64,000 nt of DNA from Marthasterias glacialis. Taxonomy: Eukaryota > Echinodermata > Asteroidea > Forcipulatida > Asteriidae. The translations under genes were made by a program, and so were the position numbers. This document shows, in pieces, positions 1 through 10,974 of the stretch (positions are counted from its first letter, which is position 1; each line of letters begins with the position of its first letter). Below the pieces are notes generated by a model. It had not been told where the DNA came from. It did no database searches and saw only the letters and a list, made by a program, of their open reading frames with translations. The stretch spans positions 21,090,559 through 21,154,558 of the forward strand of contig OU452222.1 in NCBI GenBank assembly GCA_911728455.2, in the 5' to 3' direction.

Positions 1-1047
1 TGTTTTTCAGCATGCACTGCTGCTCCAGCATCCAGTTCGGTACACATTTGGAAAATGTTACCCAACGAGATTGCCTACTCAGACTTAATTAGCCTAAACC
101 AAACTCCGCCCAGAAACTGACATTTTAACAGAAGTTAAAAGGTGACGGAAACTGAGTGCAACTGCTTGTCTATAAAGGATAACCATCCACAGAAGTATGC
201 GTCGGCCTGCGTACTGTAGCTGCAACTTCAAAGAAAAGGTGCAAAGAGATCACAGGTGAATGCTGCCCGAACAAAAGTGACATCCCATTTTAATGACAAT
301 CACAATCCAAGTGCATCAACAGTGAACAATAACCTGTTCAACCTCAGCCAATGTATAAGCCCTGATAAAATTTCTCACAATATGCTTCTCACGTTATGAA
401 TTTGTTTTGTTCGATGTTGTGATCATGAACAGAACACGTACGTGTCATTGTGAACTGTCAAAATATCTCAACTTTTATACTAATCAAAGGGGATTCATTT
501 TGCTATTTTCAGCCGACGTGAAACGGAGCAAACAATGTGCGAAAAGGGCCTGTGCACCCCACCACCCCCCCCCCCCCCAATGTCCACAGTCCACAGTCAG
601 ACGGGACACGTACGTGTGAACATGCATGTTGTGTTGTTACATAAATCAAATATTATTGTGTTTTTGGTTGTTTTGCAGACACGTCGAAGAGCAACGATCG
701 ATCGATCGATCGGTATTTATTTGGTGAAAAGTGCTTTTAGTTCTTGAAGTCCTAAAGATTAGTGCCCACATTTTGCCCCTAGATAAATCATAGAATGATT
801 CCTCTTTGTAAGTCTGATCGCGATCCTTCAAAACCTCAGCAGAAATGTTGTCAATACTCTCGTTACATCACAACCTATTTTAAAATGTTTAAAATCCTTG
901 GTATCGACATTATTTTTCACAAGCTATACTTAAAAGGTAGGTTACACAAATTGATTCATCGAAAAAAATTGTCAGACTTAAAGCTTTACTGATTATTAAG
1001 TCCATACCAGTTTTCTCAAGTGCTGTCAAAGTCGAGAAAATAGAATT
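1..1047. other. No gene recognised
   Basis: Short open frames only, with no domain. Contains a C-run at about 566-580 and a (GATC)n tract at 697-712. Confidence 0.5.
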
Positions 1048-1668
1048 TCGTCACCGTTTTCACGAAACAGCATTTTGAGAAAAGCTCCTTTGAAGTTTTC
1101 ACATTTTGAAAATTGTATTTTGACCGGTCTTTTTATCGAGAGTATGTAATATTTTCCAGTGATACGGTGGTGTATAACTTATAAGTTAAATGACATGAAC
1201 ATACCCCTTTTTATTTGTTTTGATGTTTTGTTACACAGCTGCTAAGCTCAGAAAAGATTTGTCACTTCGTGAAAACGCAAAATGCCGAGCACAACGGATT
1301 TACCACATACAGCGCGCCATTCGTTTACACATAAAGTGCGCACATGCGCGGAAGTTGTTTACCATGCGCGGATTGTCACTTCGTGAAAACGCAAAACGCT
1401 CAGTACAACGTATTTGCCACACACAGCGCGCCATTCGTTTATACACGAAATGCGCGGATTTGCCACTTCGTGAAAACGCAAATCAGTGAAGCACCATGAT
1501 TCGCCGTTTTTGCAATTAGTGTAATTAGTAAACTAAACACTTCCAGGACATAAAACTTTGCAGAAATGTTAAGGACACTAAATATAATATTTAGAAAATT
1601 GGAAAAACAAAAAAACTGTCAGAAAAATTATTTTGGACGGATTTGCCGGTTCGTGAAAACGGTGACGA
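1048..1668. mobile_element. MITE-like element A (TTCGTGAAAACG family)
   Basis: Perfect 19-bp terminal inverted repeats, TCGTCACCGTTTTCACGAA at 1048-1066 and its complement at 1650-1668. The word CTTCGTGAAAACGC recurs inside at about 1264, 1379 and 1468. It has no coding capacity; the 89-codon open frame at 1220-1489 only follows these repeats. Related to elements B (60143-60722) and C (61726-62370). Confidence 0.8.
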
Positions 1669-2644
1669 TTTGAAGAACTCGGTTTTCATTTCGATTGTAA
1701 CAAAAGAACATTTGCTCATCTACTTTGACTTTTGAGTTCTATACACTCACATGAACTATAACGGGTTCACACTGGTTTGCACCAAGATCAAAAAAATCTA
1801 AAAAGGAAAAAAACAAAATGGTGACTGACGAAGTGCATCTATAAACGCACAGAAAATATGCTCTGACACCCCTCCCTAAAAGGCTATCACAGATGTTTTC
1901 AGCATAATTATCACCGGTAAATTTTGAAATTGGACAACCCTCTCTTTTCCTTAGCCTTTACGATTTTGTACTTTTAAAAAAAGATAGGTATGACCATAGC
2001 CTATGGCCATTTCACTTCCCAAACAGAGGTCTTCGTATCTCCTAAAAAAAAGCAACTAGAAGTGGTCCAGGAATGGTTATTTACCATATGCCCTCATAAG
2101 TCATCAATTACATAAGGGTCATTTCGTGTCAAATCATCACACCATCCGGGGTCAATCTCATGGATTTTCTTTAAATTTGCTGAATCATTTTGGTCCTATG
2201 AGAAAACTCTGAAACCAAAATTTGAGCGTTGTGGGTCATGTGATTGGTGAGTTACAGGTCAATGAACTTTTGACCTTGCGTTTTTTCAATATAAATTCAA
2301 ATTCTTGTACCTCCAGTTATGAATATCAGATAAAGATGATTTTTAGCTTAAAATGAAGCTCTTGATATAAACATTAAACCTATTTGCAAATAGTAAAAAA
2401 AAAAAAAAAAAATTAGTAGGGGTTGCATAAAATAAACTTTGACCCTTGACCCCTCAGGGCCGCAATTTTTTTTCAAATTTTGCCAAAAAGGGCCTCGGGT
2501 GTTGCTATTGATCACACGAAATATAAAAGTGGGACCTCCATAGGTTTAGACGGGACATTAGGTTTTATGTGGGTAGTATAGTAAAAATACATTGAAACGT
2601 GCACATTTCAATGGGGTTTACATCATTTTCTTGGAGCACATGTG

Positions 2645-4588
2645 CACTGAAAACATTACTTAGTCAATTGCCTAAACATAATTAGTCATTTATATGGTTA
2701 ATTTGACTAACCCTTAATTCGTCACTTAATAAAAAGATTAGTCAATACATTGAAGTAATGACTAATAAAAATTCGTCTTTGAAAATGGTTTAATTTTACT
2801 AATTTATCTTGAGATTGGTAATGCACTAAAATAAATTAGTCATTCAGAAAAATAGATTAGTCTTACATCAAAATAAATTAGTCTTGTAATTAGTCCAACA
2901 ATGGCAATAATCAGTCGTAACACATTTCCTTCTAAATTAGTCAATACAAATGTATTGTCATTTTTCAACAACCTCGTAGCCAGTTTGGACTACTGGCTTG
3001 CACATACACTAAGAATACAACTCCAACTCCAACTGACAAACATGGCATCTGACAATATACACCTCCATATCTTGCTGTTATAATAATTTAACAATAATAA
3101 GTTAATAATAGTTTAATAATGTTAATAAGTTAAATTATTTAAAAAGGATCATAATATGCATTAGCCCTCATTCGATCAGTGTTTCAAAGAAGCTTGCGCA
3201 CAAAAGTAATAGTATAATTTTCGAGCAGCTGCGTTGTTGTGCAGGTAAACGTTCTATTCCATGGTTCTTGGTCATCTAAAATTAAAATGAGGACTTTCTT
3301 TGTTACAACGTTACGTTAGCCTAAACGTTTTGTTTCATCCTAATGATGTTGTAGGCCTACCTATCACTCAGAATCTTTTTCACTAACAGGCCTAATCGTG
3401 ATAACGTCAAGTTATACACATGTTATACATGTTATAGGGGCTAATCTGACTTACACTAAACCCTGTCGTAACGTTTAGCGAGGATTCATCAGACTCAGAG
3501 CTAACCGCTAACGAACGATAGGCCTAAACCAGCAAACGTTAACGAATACGGTCCGACTCCGAGTCTGGCGGTCTTTTCTGTGACTGATGCTGTGTGGGCC
3601 TGAGGCCGAGGTTTGACCTCGCACCATGACATAGTTTCTATACCTAACTTTACTTCTTCTTCTTCTTCTTCTTCCAATTGCTGCACCAACTTCAATTCTG
3701 AAGACTCAGGCACATTTGAGGGTTGAATTTGAAGGGCACTATAATTGTGGTGGGATGGGCGAGTATTGTGCGGATATTTCTTAAATCTGAGTGGGTTGGG
3801 TAAGGTTGAAGTTTTATAATTGTATGATTTCTCATCATCTGGCTGTACTATGAAGCTTAAGTTCTCCATGGTTCAACATACTAGGATTCAAAAATACAAA
3901 GAAATTCATTCCTACCTTGCACAACAGCTACTTTGGGGGGGAAACTAGGCCAGGCTATACGACGAAGCGAGACGGACGTGAGTGGTGCAGACGATCGAGC
4001 ACAAAAAGTGTACGTTCGACGACGCTTCGCGCGCACTCTCTTGCTATTCTATAATGGCACACACCCTTGAGTGCGACGTACATTTATTTTTGACAACGCT
4101 GGGATCCTGCTTATTGTTAATTTTAATAATTTATTGAAAAGTATCTTTTTGGTAGGTAAAAATAACAAACCTTTATCGTGTACACCTACTTTACAGCATC
4201 ATGAGCATTTTTTCGCTCCTACGTGCAGAGGGAGTGTCGGTACAAACAAAAATAAACCGTAAGATTTCCAATGGCCCGGTGTCATTATTAATTAGTATTT
4301 TGCTAATGTATTAGTCAACTGATTCGTAATTACTCTGTATATTAGGCATTTAAAACTGTGGAGACCAATTACATTGGTAAATTGGCACTGTGTCAATTAG
4401 TCAAACACTAAAATTAGTAATTACAAAATTTGCATTAGTCTCTGAAAAAATGTAATTAGTATATCATTTTGCTGAATTGGTAAATATTGTGTTTCGGATT
4501 AAACAATTAGTCAGACATAAAAAGACTAATTTGTGTTGCCTATTTGACTATTTTTTTTCTACAAATTGACTAAGTAAAGTTTTCAGTG
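2645..4588. mobile_element. 1.94-kb TIR element with AATTAGTC subterminal arrays
   Basis: Ends CACTGAAAACATTACTTAGT (2645) and ACTAAGTAAAGTTTTCAGTG (4588) are imperfect inverted repeats. Unit B, at 10190-10210, is the empty site, so the insertion is precise; the target duplication is short and ambiguous. Within about 320 bp of each end the octamer AATTAGTC or close variants occurs many times in both orientations. The core (about 3170-4260) has an unrecognised minus-strand frame (3501-3869) with an acidic run made by a CTT microsatellite; I cannot assign it. Confidence 0.78.
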
Positions 4589-4839
4589 TGTATCCACAAC
4601 TTTATAAACAATAACATGAAATCACATTGGCTATGTTTATGTACAATGTCATGGGTGATGGGGTATGTGAGGGTGTGGTGGGGTGATGCAACTTTCAAAA
4701 ATGTTGTTTTAGTTCAGCACATTACACAGTTTACTGTGAGCCTTCCGGTGCTTGAAGTCTTGTGTTGGCCGCAAGTGAGTGTTTTTCGGAAGGGTATAAG
4801 TTCTTCCTGTAGTAGTCAGATGTCAAGATATAATCAACA

Positions 4840-5340
4840 TCAAGAATGCCTTCTATTTCCGGATAAAAGAATGATGGAGCAGGGCCATGCTGTTTTCCCG
4901 TGAGAAGTTACAAAGAAGTGCCACTGAGCTGGAAAACCAAAGTCATCCCGGTGACAACATAAGTTGGTGAAATTCTTAAGGTTTTTATACTGGGCAGCAC
5001 ACCCATCGGAGAAGTAGATGATTCTAGAAATAATGCCCATTATCTCCTTGAGATAACTTATCAAGCAATTTTGAAATAAGTGCACTGCAACAGTGTCGTG
5101 GCACATACAAAACACAACAAAACTCAGATGATCAATATTTCCCCCTTAAAGTAGACTAGAAAAGGATGAAGAGTTTGCCTTTAGATTATTCCACTGAAAT
5201 GACTGAAGGGCTTTGGAGGGTTGCACTGCAATGCAACCCTCCAATTATCGGTTGCTGCTTGGGAAGATCTTGCTGCTTAGAGAGAGTCTTAATAATGCAT
5301 TTGAAAATCAAATGATCGACCAAGTTGTACACAAGATATG
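4840..5340 (-). pseudogene. Transposase-like fragment (SDG..AQYKN family), degraded
   Basis: Minus strand with stops and frameshifts. The best part reads IIYFSDGCAAQYKNLKNF, then CCHRDDFGFPAQWHFFVTSH. It resembles a widespread family of uncharacterised metazoan proteins that I take to be transposase-derived; the D in SDG is a plausible catalytic residue (inference). The same fragment sits at 10458-10958. Confidence 0.6.
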
Positions 5341-6086
5341 GACAAGGCTTATAGCCCCTAACCCCTACCCTACCCTAGCCCCACCCCACCACACCCTCAC
5401 TTACCCCATACGCCACCCATGACATTGTACATAAACATAGCCAATGTGATTTCATGTTATTGTTTATAAAGTTGTGGATACAACTTAGATACCTGTGGGC
5501 AAAAGGAAAATGATGTAAACCCCATTGAAATGTGCACGTTTCAATGTATTTTTACTATACTACCCATATAAAAACTAATGTCCTGTCCTATGGAGGTCCC
5601 ACTTTTATATTTCGTGTGATCAATAGCAACACCCGATGCCCTTTTTGGCAAAATTTGAAGAAAAAAAATAAAATTGCGGCCCCCAGGGGTCAAGGGTCAA
5701 AGTTTATTTTATGCAACCCCACTGAATTTTTGATTTTTATAAAAACATTTGCAAATAGGTTTATTTGTTGTATCAAGAGCTTCATTTTAAGCTAAAAATA
5801 CATCTTTATCTGATATTCATAACTGGATGTACAAGAATTTGACTTTATATTGAAAAAACGCAAGGTCAAAAGTTCATTGACCTGTACCTCACCAACCACA
5901 TGGCCCAGAACGCTCAAATTTGGGGTTCGGAGTTTTTCAGCAAATTTAAAGAAAATCCATGAGATTGACCCCGGATGGTGTGATGATTTGACATGAAATG
6001 ACCCATAGACACTTGCTCCCCCAGTCTCTCCATGGTCACCGCCGGAAACAGTTCCTAATTTCCCGCACTCCAATAAACAAGATGAT

Positions 6087-6881
6087 AATAGACCGATTGC
6101 GCGACCTACGTCACGTGACCCCTGTTGGGTATTAAATGTAAACATACACGTAATCCTCCATAGGAAAGGGTGGTACGGTACACGATGATTAATGCATTTA
6201 GTTTATTTGATCGAGGCTTTTCTTGCTCGAAATCTGTGAAAGATATTCCAGAGTTTGTACCACAGACCTTCAAGTGGCTGAATAAAGCCAGTAAGGACAC
6301 TTCCAGCAAGTCTTGAAAATTGTAAAAGTACCGAAATGTGCACGATGTGTACAGCGTGCGACGGAACGTTAGGCCAGACGACCGCGATCACCACACACTT
6401 TTCAACACAAACAGTTCAAAGCTTTAAAGCTGAAATTCTCCAAAGAAATTGCTTTCCAAAACTGTGTGATTCCTTTGCCTATTTGAAATTCTGCATGGCT
6501 AGGTAATGCTCACTTTTCCAACGTTCTTTACCCTTTTTTTTTACAGTGATTTAGGCCTACATTACAAACAAAATAACACACGGGTGGGTACATAATAGTC
6601 GTCCGACGCCGGTAGTGCATGGCTAAAAAACCTCTTTTTAGTAGAATCTTGTTAAGTTATGAAACAGAGATGTGATTTAAATTAATGCCACAACATTCCA
6701 CTTTAAATAAAGGGGCTGCTTAACTAATTCATCGCTTAACGAAAGTAAAATCGACTGTTTTCGTACTCACTCTGTGTCACGGCCTATGCTTTTACACGTA
6801 TTTTGTCATCAGCTGTATGACGTCATACCCGATAGGGGGTCACGTGACCGCATGTAAACATTGTTGCGCAATCGGTCTATT
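6087..6881. mobile_element. 0.8-kb TIR element (AATAGACCGATTGCGC), copy 1
   Basis: Inverted ends AATAGACCGATTGCGC at 6087-6102 and complement at 6866-6881. A 43-codon frame at 6185-6316 (MINAFSLFDRGFSCSK... FKWLNKASKD) is preserved in copy 2, with GTAAG after codon 35 that could be a splice donor. Other copies at 13099-13896 and 42767-43561. Confidence 0.82.
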
Positions 6882-9297
6882 GGCCGGAAACTGTCGGAGC
6901 AAACCTGTGGCTGGGCAATAATTACTTCCCCCCCCCCCAACACCCCTTCCCTCATAAACCATACCACCCGACCTCCCAAGTCATCTTTACCTTATGTTGT
7001 TTTTTTAATGCCGTGCGCTTCTCATACATAATCATAAGCATGCCGGCTTTATAAACGCAATCAATATCGTATAGATAAACAAATCACATTTAAAGACAAC
7101 AAAATACACCTTTTCTGGGATGTCTCCTAATATAATATCAAACCTTACCGAAAACTTCCCGGAAGATGTATTTTGCTCCTCATTACATTTCCCCACATAT
7201 CCCACCAACTACCAACCACACCACTCCTCCATCGCCCACCCCTACCCCCATTAGTCCATTTCTAGAATGATTTGACGACTTCAAAGGTTTCAAAGTAGCC
7301 TGTCCCATACTAGTGCTTCTCATCTTCCAGTGATTGCACCTAACCAATACAGGTATTTGAAACATTGTGAGTGTGTACCGGTATTTCATTTTCTGTCTGT
7401 TTTAAGGCCTACACACACACAAAAAACTGTTTGATGCACACGCTTCGCTTCCAAAAAAAAAAACATTAAAAACTGTCTTCGTGCCTACACTGTCTTCCCT
7501 ATTTATAATTTTTCTGCATGCTACATGTGTGATTTCGCTCTTCCTCTTCAAACATTAATTTGCATTGTTGTACTTAGTTCCTTAATTTTGTATCCACCGT
7601 TGACAAGTTTCGATCTTAAAACAACAGCACAAGAATCCTAAAATGGGTTTTGGGACCGGATTCCCCTTACTCTTACCTCTAAACTCCCAATTAGGAGCTT
7701 AAATGTGTATCGCCGGAAATACACAACTTGTTGGTACATAACCCAATTTTACTGCCCTAGGAAATTTCTGTACACTCTTAACATTTTACGCGAAGGTTTG
7801 AGGGCTATTATTATTATTATCTACTTTTTGTTATTCGTTCTTTTTTCTTCTTTGTTTATTGGGGAGGGGGTCAAAAAGTGAGGGGGACATTGATATGCTA
7901 CCCCCCACTCTAAAAAGTCCCCCACACCAATCGACGACCTTACCTTTTGAATGGTTGAAATCTTTCAGCTGAATAAAAGATTAAACAATGTTTTTATCCT
8001 ACCATGGTGGCCCGATACGCCAATGATTTCAGAAGAGGTAAATGAACTGTATAGTGTTCTCCCATTCAGCCGTGTAAACCAACCGTGAAGCGCAAGAGTG
8101 TGGGTCCTTCTATGTCAGACCAACGCACTTTTTAACCTTTTTTTATAGGTCTTCCGATCTCATAAAAAGTGCTGTGCACAAACAATTCCTTTTATGGTAA
8201 CCAGTTCTGGATTGATGTCCTCCATGCATGGTCCTCCTTTAACAAGCTACATATTCCTACTTCAAAAAACGATCTTCTCAGGTGTTCTCTCTAGTTCCCC
8301 TACATTTTACGCACATTGACTCGTCTCTTGGGGATTGCAGTCCCTATTCTGTTCTTGCATATTATAATTGAGTTCAGAATGTATATAAATGACTTTCTTT
8401 ATGCTTCTTCTAACTTTCTATGGATGCTATAAGTATCCTGAGGAGATGTCGATAGTATTTATTTAATTTTGGAAGAAAATATTTTTGTTTTCGTTTATTT
8501 GTTTGTTTATAATTTCTTTGAAAAGGTAAAAGATTTACTCATAATAATAACAATGACGGCAAAAGTTCCGTTTGACTAAATATTTAATTAAGTACACTCT
8601 AAAAACTACCTCACGATAAATTGAATATTTTACATTGGTTTTGTAAGTTCACAAGACTGGAATAACTTACCCCCTCCCCCCTGCCCCCCCCCCCCCAAAC
8701 CAAAGAAATTCAGTACATGTGTTATGCAAAACTTTGGGACATGCCTGGTGTCATTTGGATAGCCATGTTTGTTCTCTGGTCTCTTATCATTAGTGAGTGA
8801 ATGACTGCTGTTCTAAATTCACAACCCTATGTATACTACATGTACATGGATAGTGTACTGTGTATATATTGTACACAACGCCAGTCCCATGGAGAACCAG
8901 ACCCCCCCCCAAAAAAAAAAAAAAAAAAAATGCTAATGCCCTGGTCAGTCCCTTACTGACAAGCCACAACCCCAATAAACTATAGTGTTAAGGCCCCTGA
9001 ACCATGCTAGTACATCTGGGGGGTCTTTTGAAGTATTTATAGCACCCTCAAACTAAACAAAGAACAAATAAACACTTACTAAAGTATAAGTACTGTATAG
9101 GGACAGCAATCCCCAAGACACGCGCTGATGGACTAACTAGCAGTTTTTCCCTGACCCCAGGCTAAATTGGGCGGCAATGTCTGCAATTCAGCAATGAGGT
9201 GTTCACAGATGCCCCATTACAGAATAAACTGAAATTGCAGGTCCAGTGGATTTTGTTTCCAGGGGTGGCAGATTAAAAACCAATTGATTAGGGACAG
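6882..9297. other. Duplicated non-coding stretch
   Basis: No coding sequence recognised. It is copied at 13897-16352. An inverted pair CTTGGGGATTGCAGTCCCTA (about 8330) and its near complement (about 9099-9119) hints at another old element. Confidence 0.5.
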
Positions 9298-9323
9298 CTA
9301 TGGTGGCCCTGAAGGGACATCGC

Positions 9324-9492
9324 ACATCGCAAACGTGTGCGCATACGTATGCGATGTCGTGAAACAAATCGCGAATATGTGCGCACACGTATGCGATGTC
9401 GTGAAACAAATCGCAAATATGTGCGCACACGTATGCAATGTCGTAGAATAAATCGCGAATATGTGCGCACACGTATGCAATGTCGTGAACCA
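9324..9492. repeat. 42-bp tandem repeat, about four copies
   Basis: Unit AATATGTGCGCACACGTATG + CGATGTCGTGAAACAAATCGCG. The period is a multiple of three, which makes several frames open on both strands; these are not genes. It sits exactly at the junction of the two 7-kb units. Confidence 0.9.
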
Positions 9493-10457
9493 TCTCTTTT
9501 CCTTAGCCTTTACGATTTTGTACTTTTTAAAAAAAGATAGGTATGACCATAGCATATGGCCATTCCACTTCCCACACAGAGGTCTTCGTATCTCCTAAAA
9601 AAAAAACTAGAAGTGGTCCAGGAATGGTTATTTACCATATGCCCTCATAAGTCATCAATTACATAAGGGTCATTTCGTGTCAAATCATCACACCATCCGG
9701 GGTCAATCTCATGGATTTTCTTTAAATTTGCTGAATCATTTTGGTCCTATTAGAAAACTCTGAACCCCAAATTTGAGCGTTCTGGGTCATGTGATTGGTG
9801 AGTTACAGGTCAATGAACTTTTGACCTTGCGTTTTTTTTCAATATAAAGTCAAATTCTTGTACCTCCAGTTATGAATATCAGATAAAGATGATTTTTAGC
9901 TTAAAATGAAGCTCTTGATATAAACATTAAACCTATTTGCAAATAGTAAAAAAAAATCAAAAATTTAGTAGGGGTTGCATAAAATAAACTTTGACCCTTG
10001 ACCCCTCAGGGCCGCAATTTTTTTTCAAATTTTGCCAAAAAGGGCCTCGGGTGTTGCTATTGATCACACGAAATATAAAAGTGGGACCTCCATAGGTTTA
10101 GACGGGACATTAGGTTTTATGAGGGTAGTATAGTAAAAATACATTGAAACGTGCACATTTCAATGGGGTTTACATCATTTTCTTGGAGCATATGTTTATC
10201 AACAACTTTATAAACAATAACATGAAATCACATTGGCCATGTTTATGTACAATGTCATGGGTGATGGGGTATGTGAGGGTGTGGTGGGGTGATGCAATTT
10301 TCAAAAATGTTGTTTTAGTTCAGCATATTACACAGGTTACTGTGAGCCTTTCGGTGCTTGAAGTCTTTCTTGAAGTCTTGTGTTTGCCGTGAGTGAGTGT
10401 TTTTAGGGAGGGTATAAGTTCTTCCTGTAGTAGTCAGATGTCAAGACATAATCAACA

Positions 10458-10958
10458 TCAAGAATGCCTTCTATTTCCGGATAAAAGAATGAAGGAGCAG
10501 GGCCATGCTGTTTTCCCTTGAGAAGTTACAAAGAAGTGCCACTGAGCTGGAAAACCAAAGTCATCCTTGTGACAACATAAGTTGGTGAAATTCTTAAGGT
10601 TTTCATACTGGGCAGCACATCCATCGGAGAAGTAGATGATTCTAGAAATAATGCCCATTATCTCCTTGAAAAAAAACTTATCAAGCAATTTTGAAATAAG
10701 TGCACTGCAACAGTGTCGTGGCACATACAAAACACAACAAAACTCAGATGATCAATATTTCCCTCACCTCCCTTAAAGTAGACTAGAAAAGGATGAAGAG
10801 TTTGCCTTTATATTATTCGAATGAAAGACTGAAGGGCTTTGGAGGGTTGCACTGCAATGCAACCCTCCAATTATCGGTTGCTGCTTGGGAAGATCTTGCT
10901 GCTTAGAGAGAGTCTTAATAATGCATTTGAAAATCAAATGATCGACCAAGTTGTACAT
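10458..10958 (-). pseudogene. Inverted transposase-like fragment
   Basis: Minus-strand frame with IIYFSDGCAAQYENLKNF and DDFGFPAQWHFFVTSQGK, preceded by NLVDHLIFKCIIKTLSKQQD and GGLHCSATLQSPSVF in another frame. It is an inverted duplicate of the part encoded on the plus strand at about 11270-11450. Confidence 0.6.
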
Positions 10959-10974
10959 AAGATATGGACAACAA

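Larger units (their letters stand above)
2116..6004. mobile_element. Long-inverted-repeat transposon, copy 1
   Basis: The left end GGGTCATTTCGTGTCAAATC (2116) and the right end, its near-perfect complement ending at 6004, belong to arms of roughly 600 bp (2116-2640 plus 4590-4690, against about 5370-6004). The interior retains only a minus-strand transposase fragment (4840-5330). A separate 1.94-kb element is nested at 2645-4588. Confidence 0.82.
1941..9492. repeat. Tandem segmental duplication, unit A
   Basis: From TCTCTTTTCCTTAGCC onward this segment is repeated at 9493-16355 with high identity (3.3 kb at 6005-9300 aligns to 13017-16355). Both units hold the same long-inverted-repeat transposon at the same site, so the duplication followed its insertion. 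Unit A has an extra 1.94-kb element and lacks about 1.9 kb of transposase region. Confidence 0.88.

Noticed and set aside
5345..5400. Telomere-like CCCTAACCC/CCTACCC run
   Set aside because: Only a few imperfect units, and it is part of the transposon arm whose complement is at 4660-4690.
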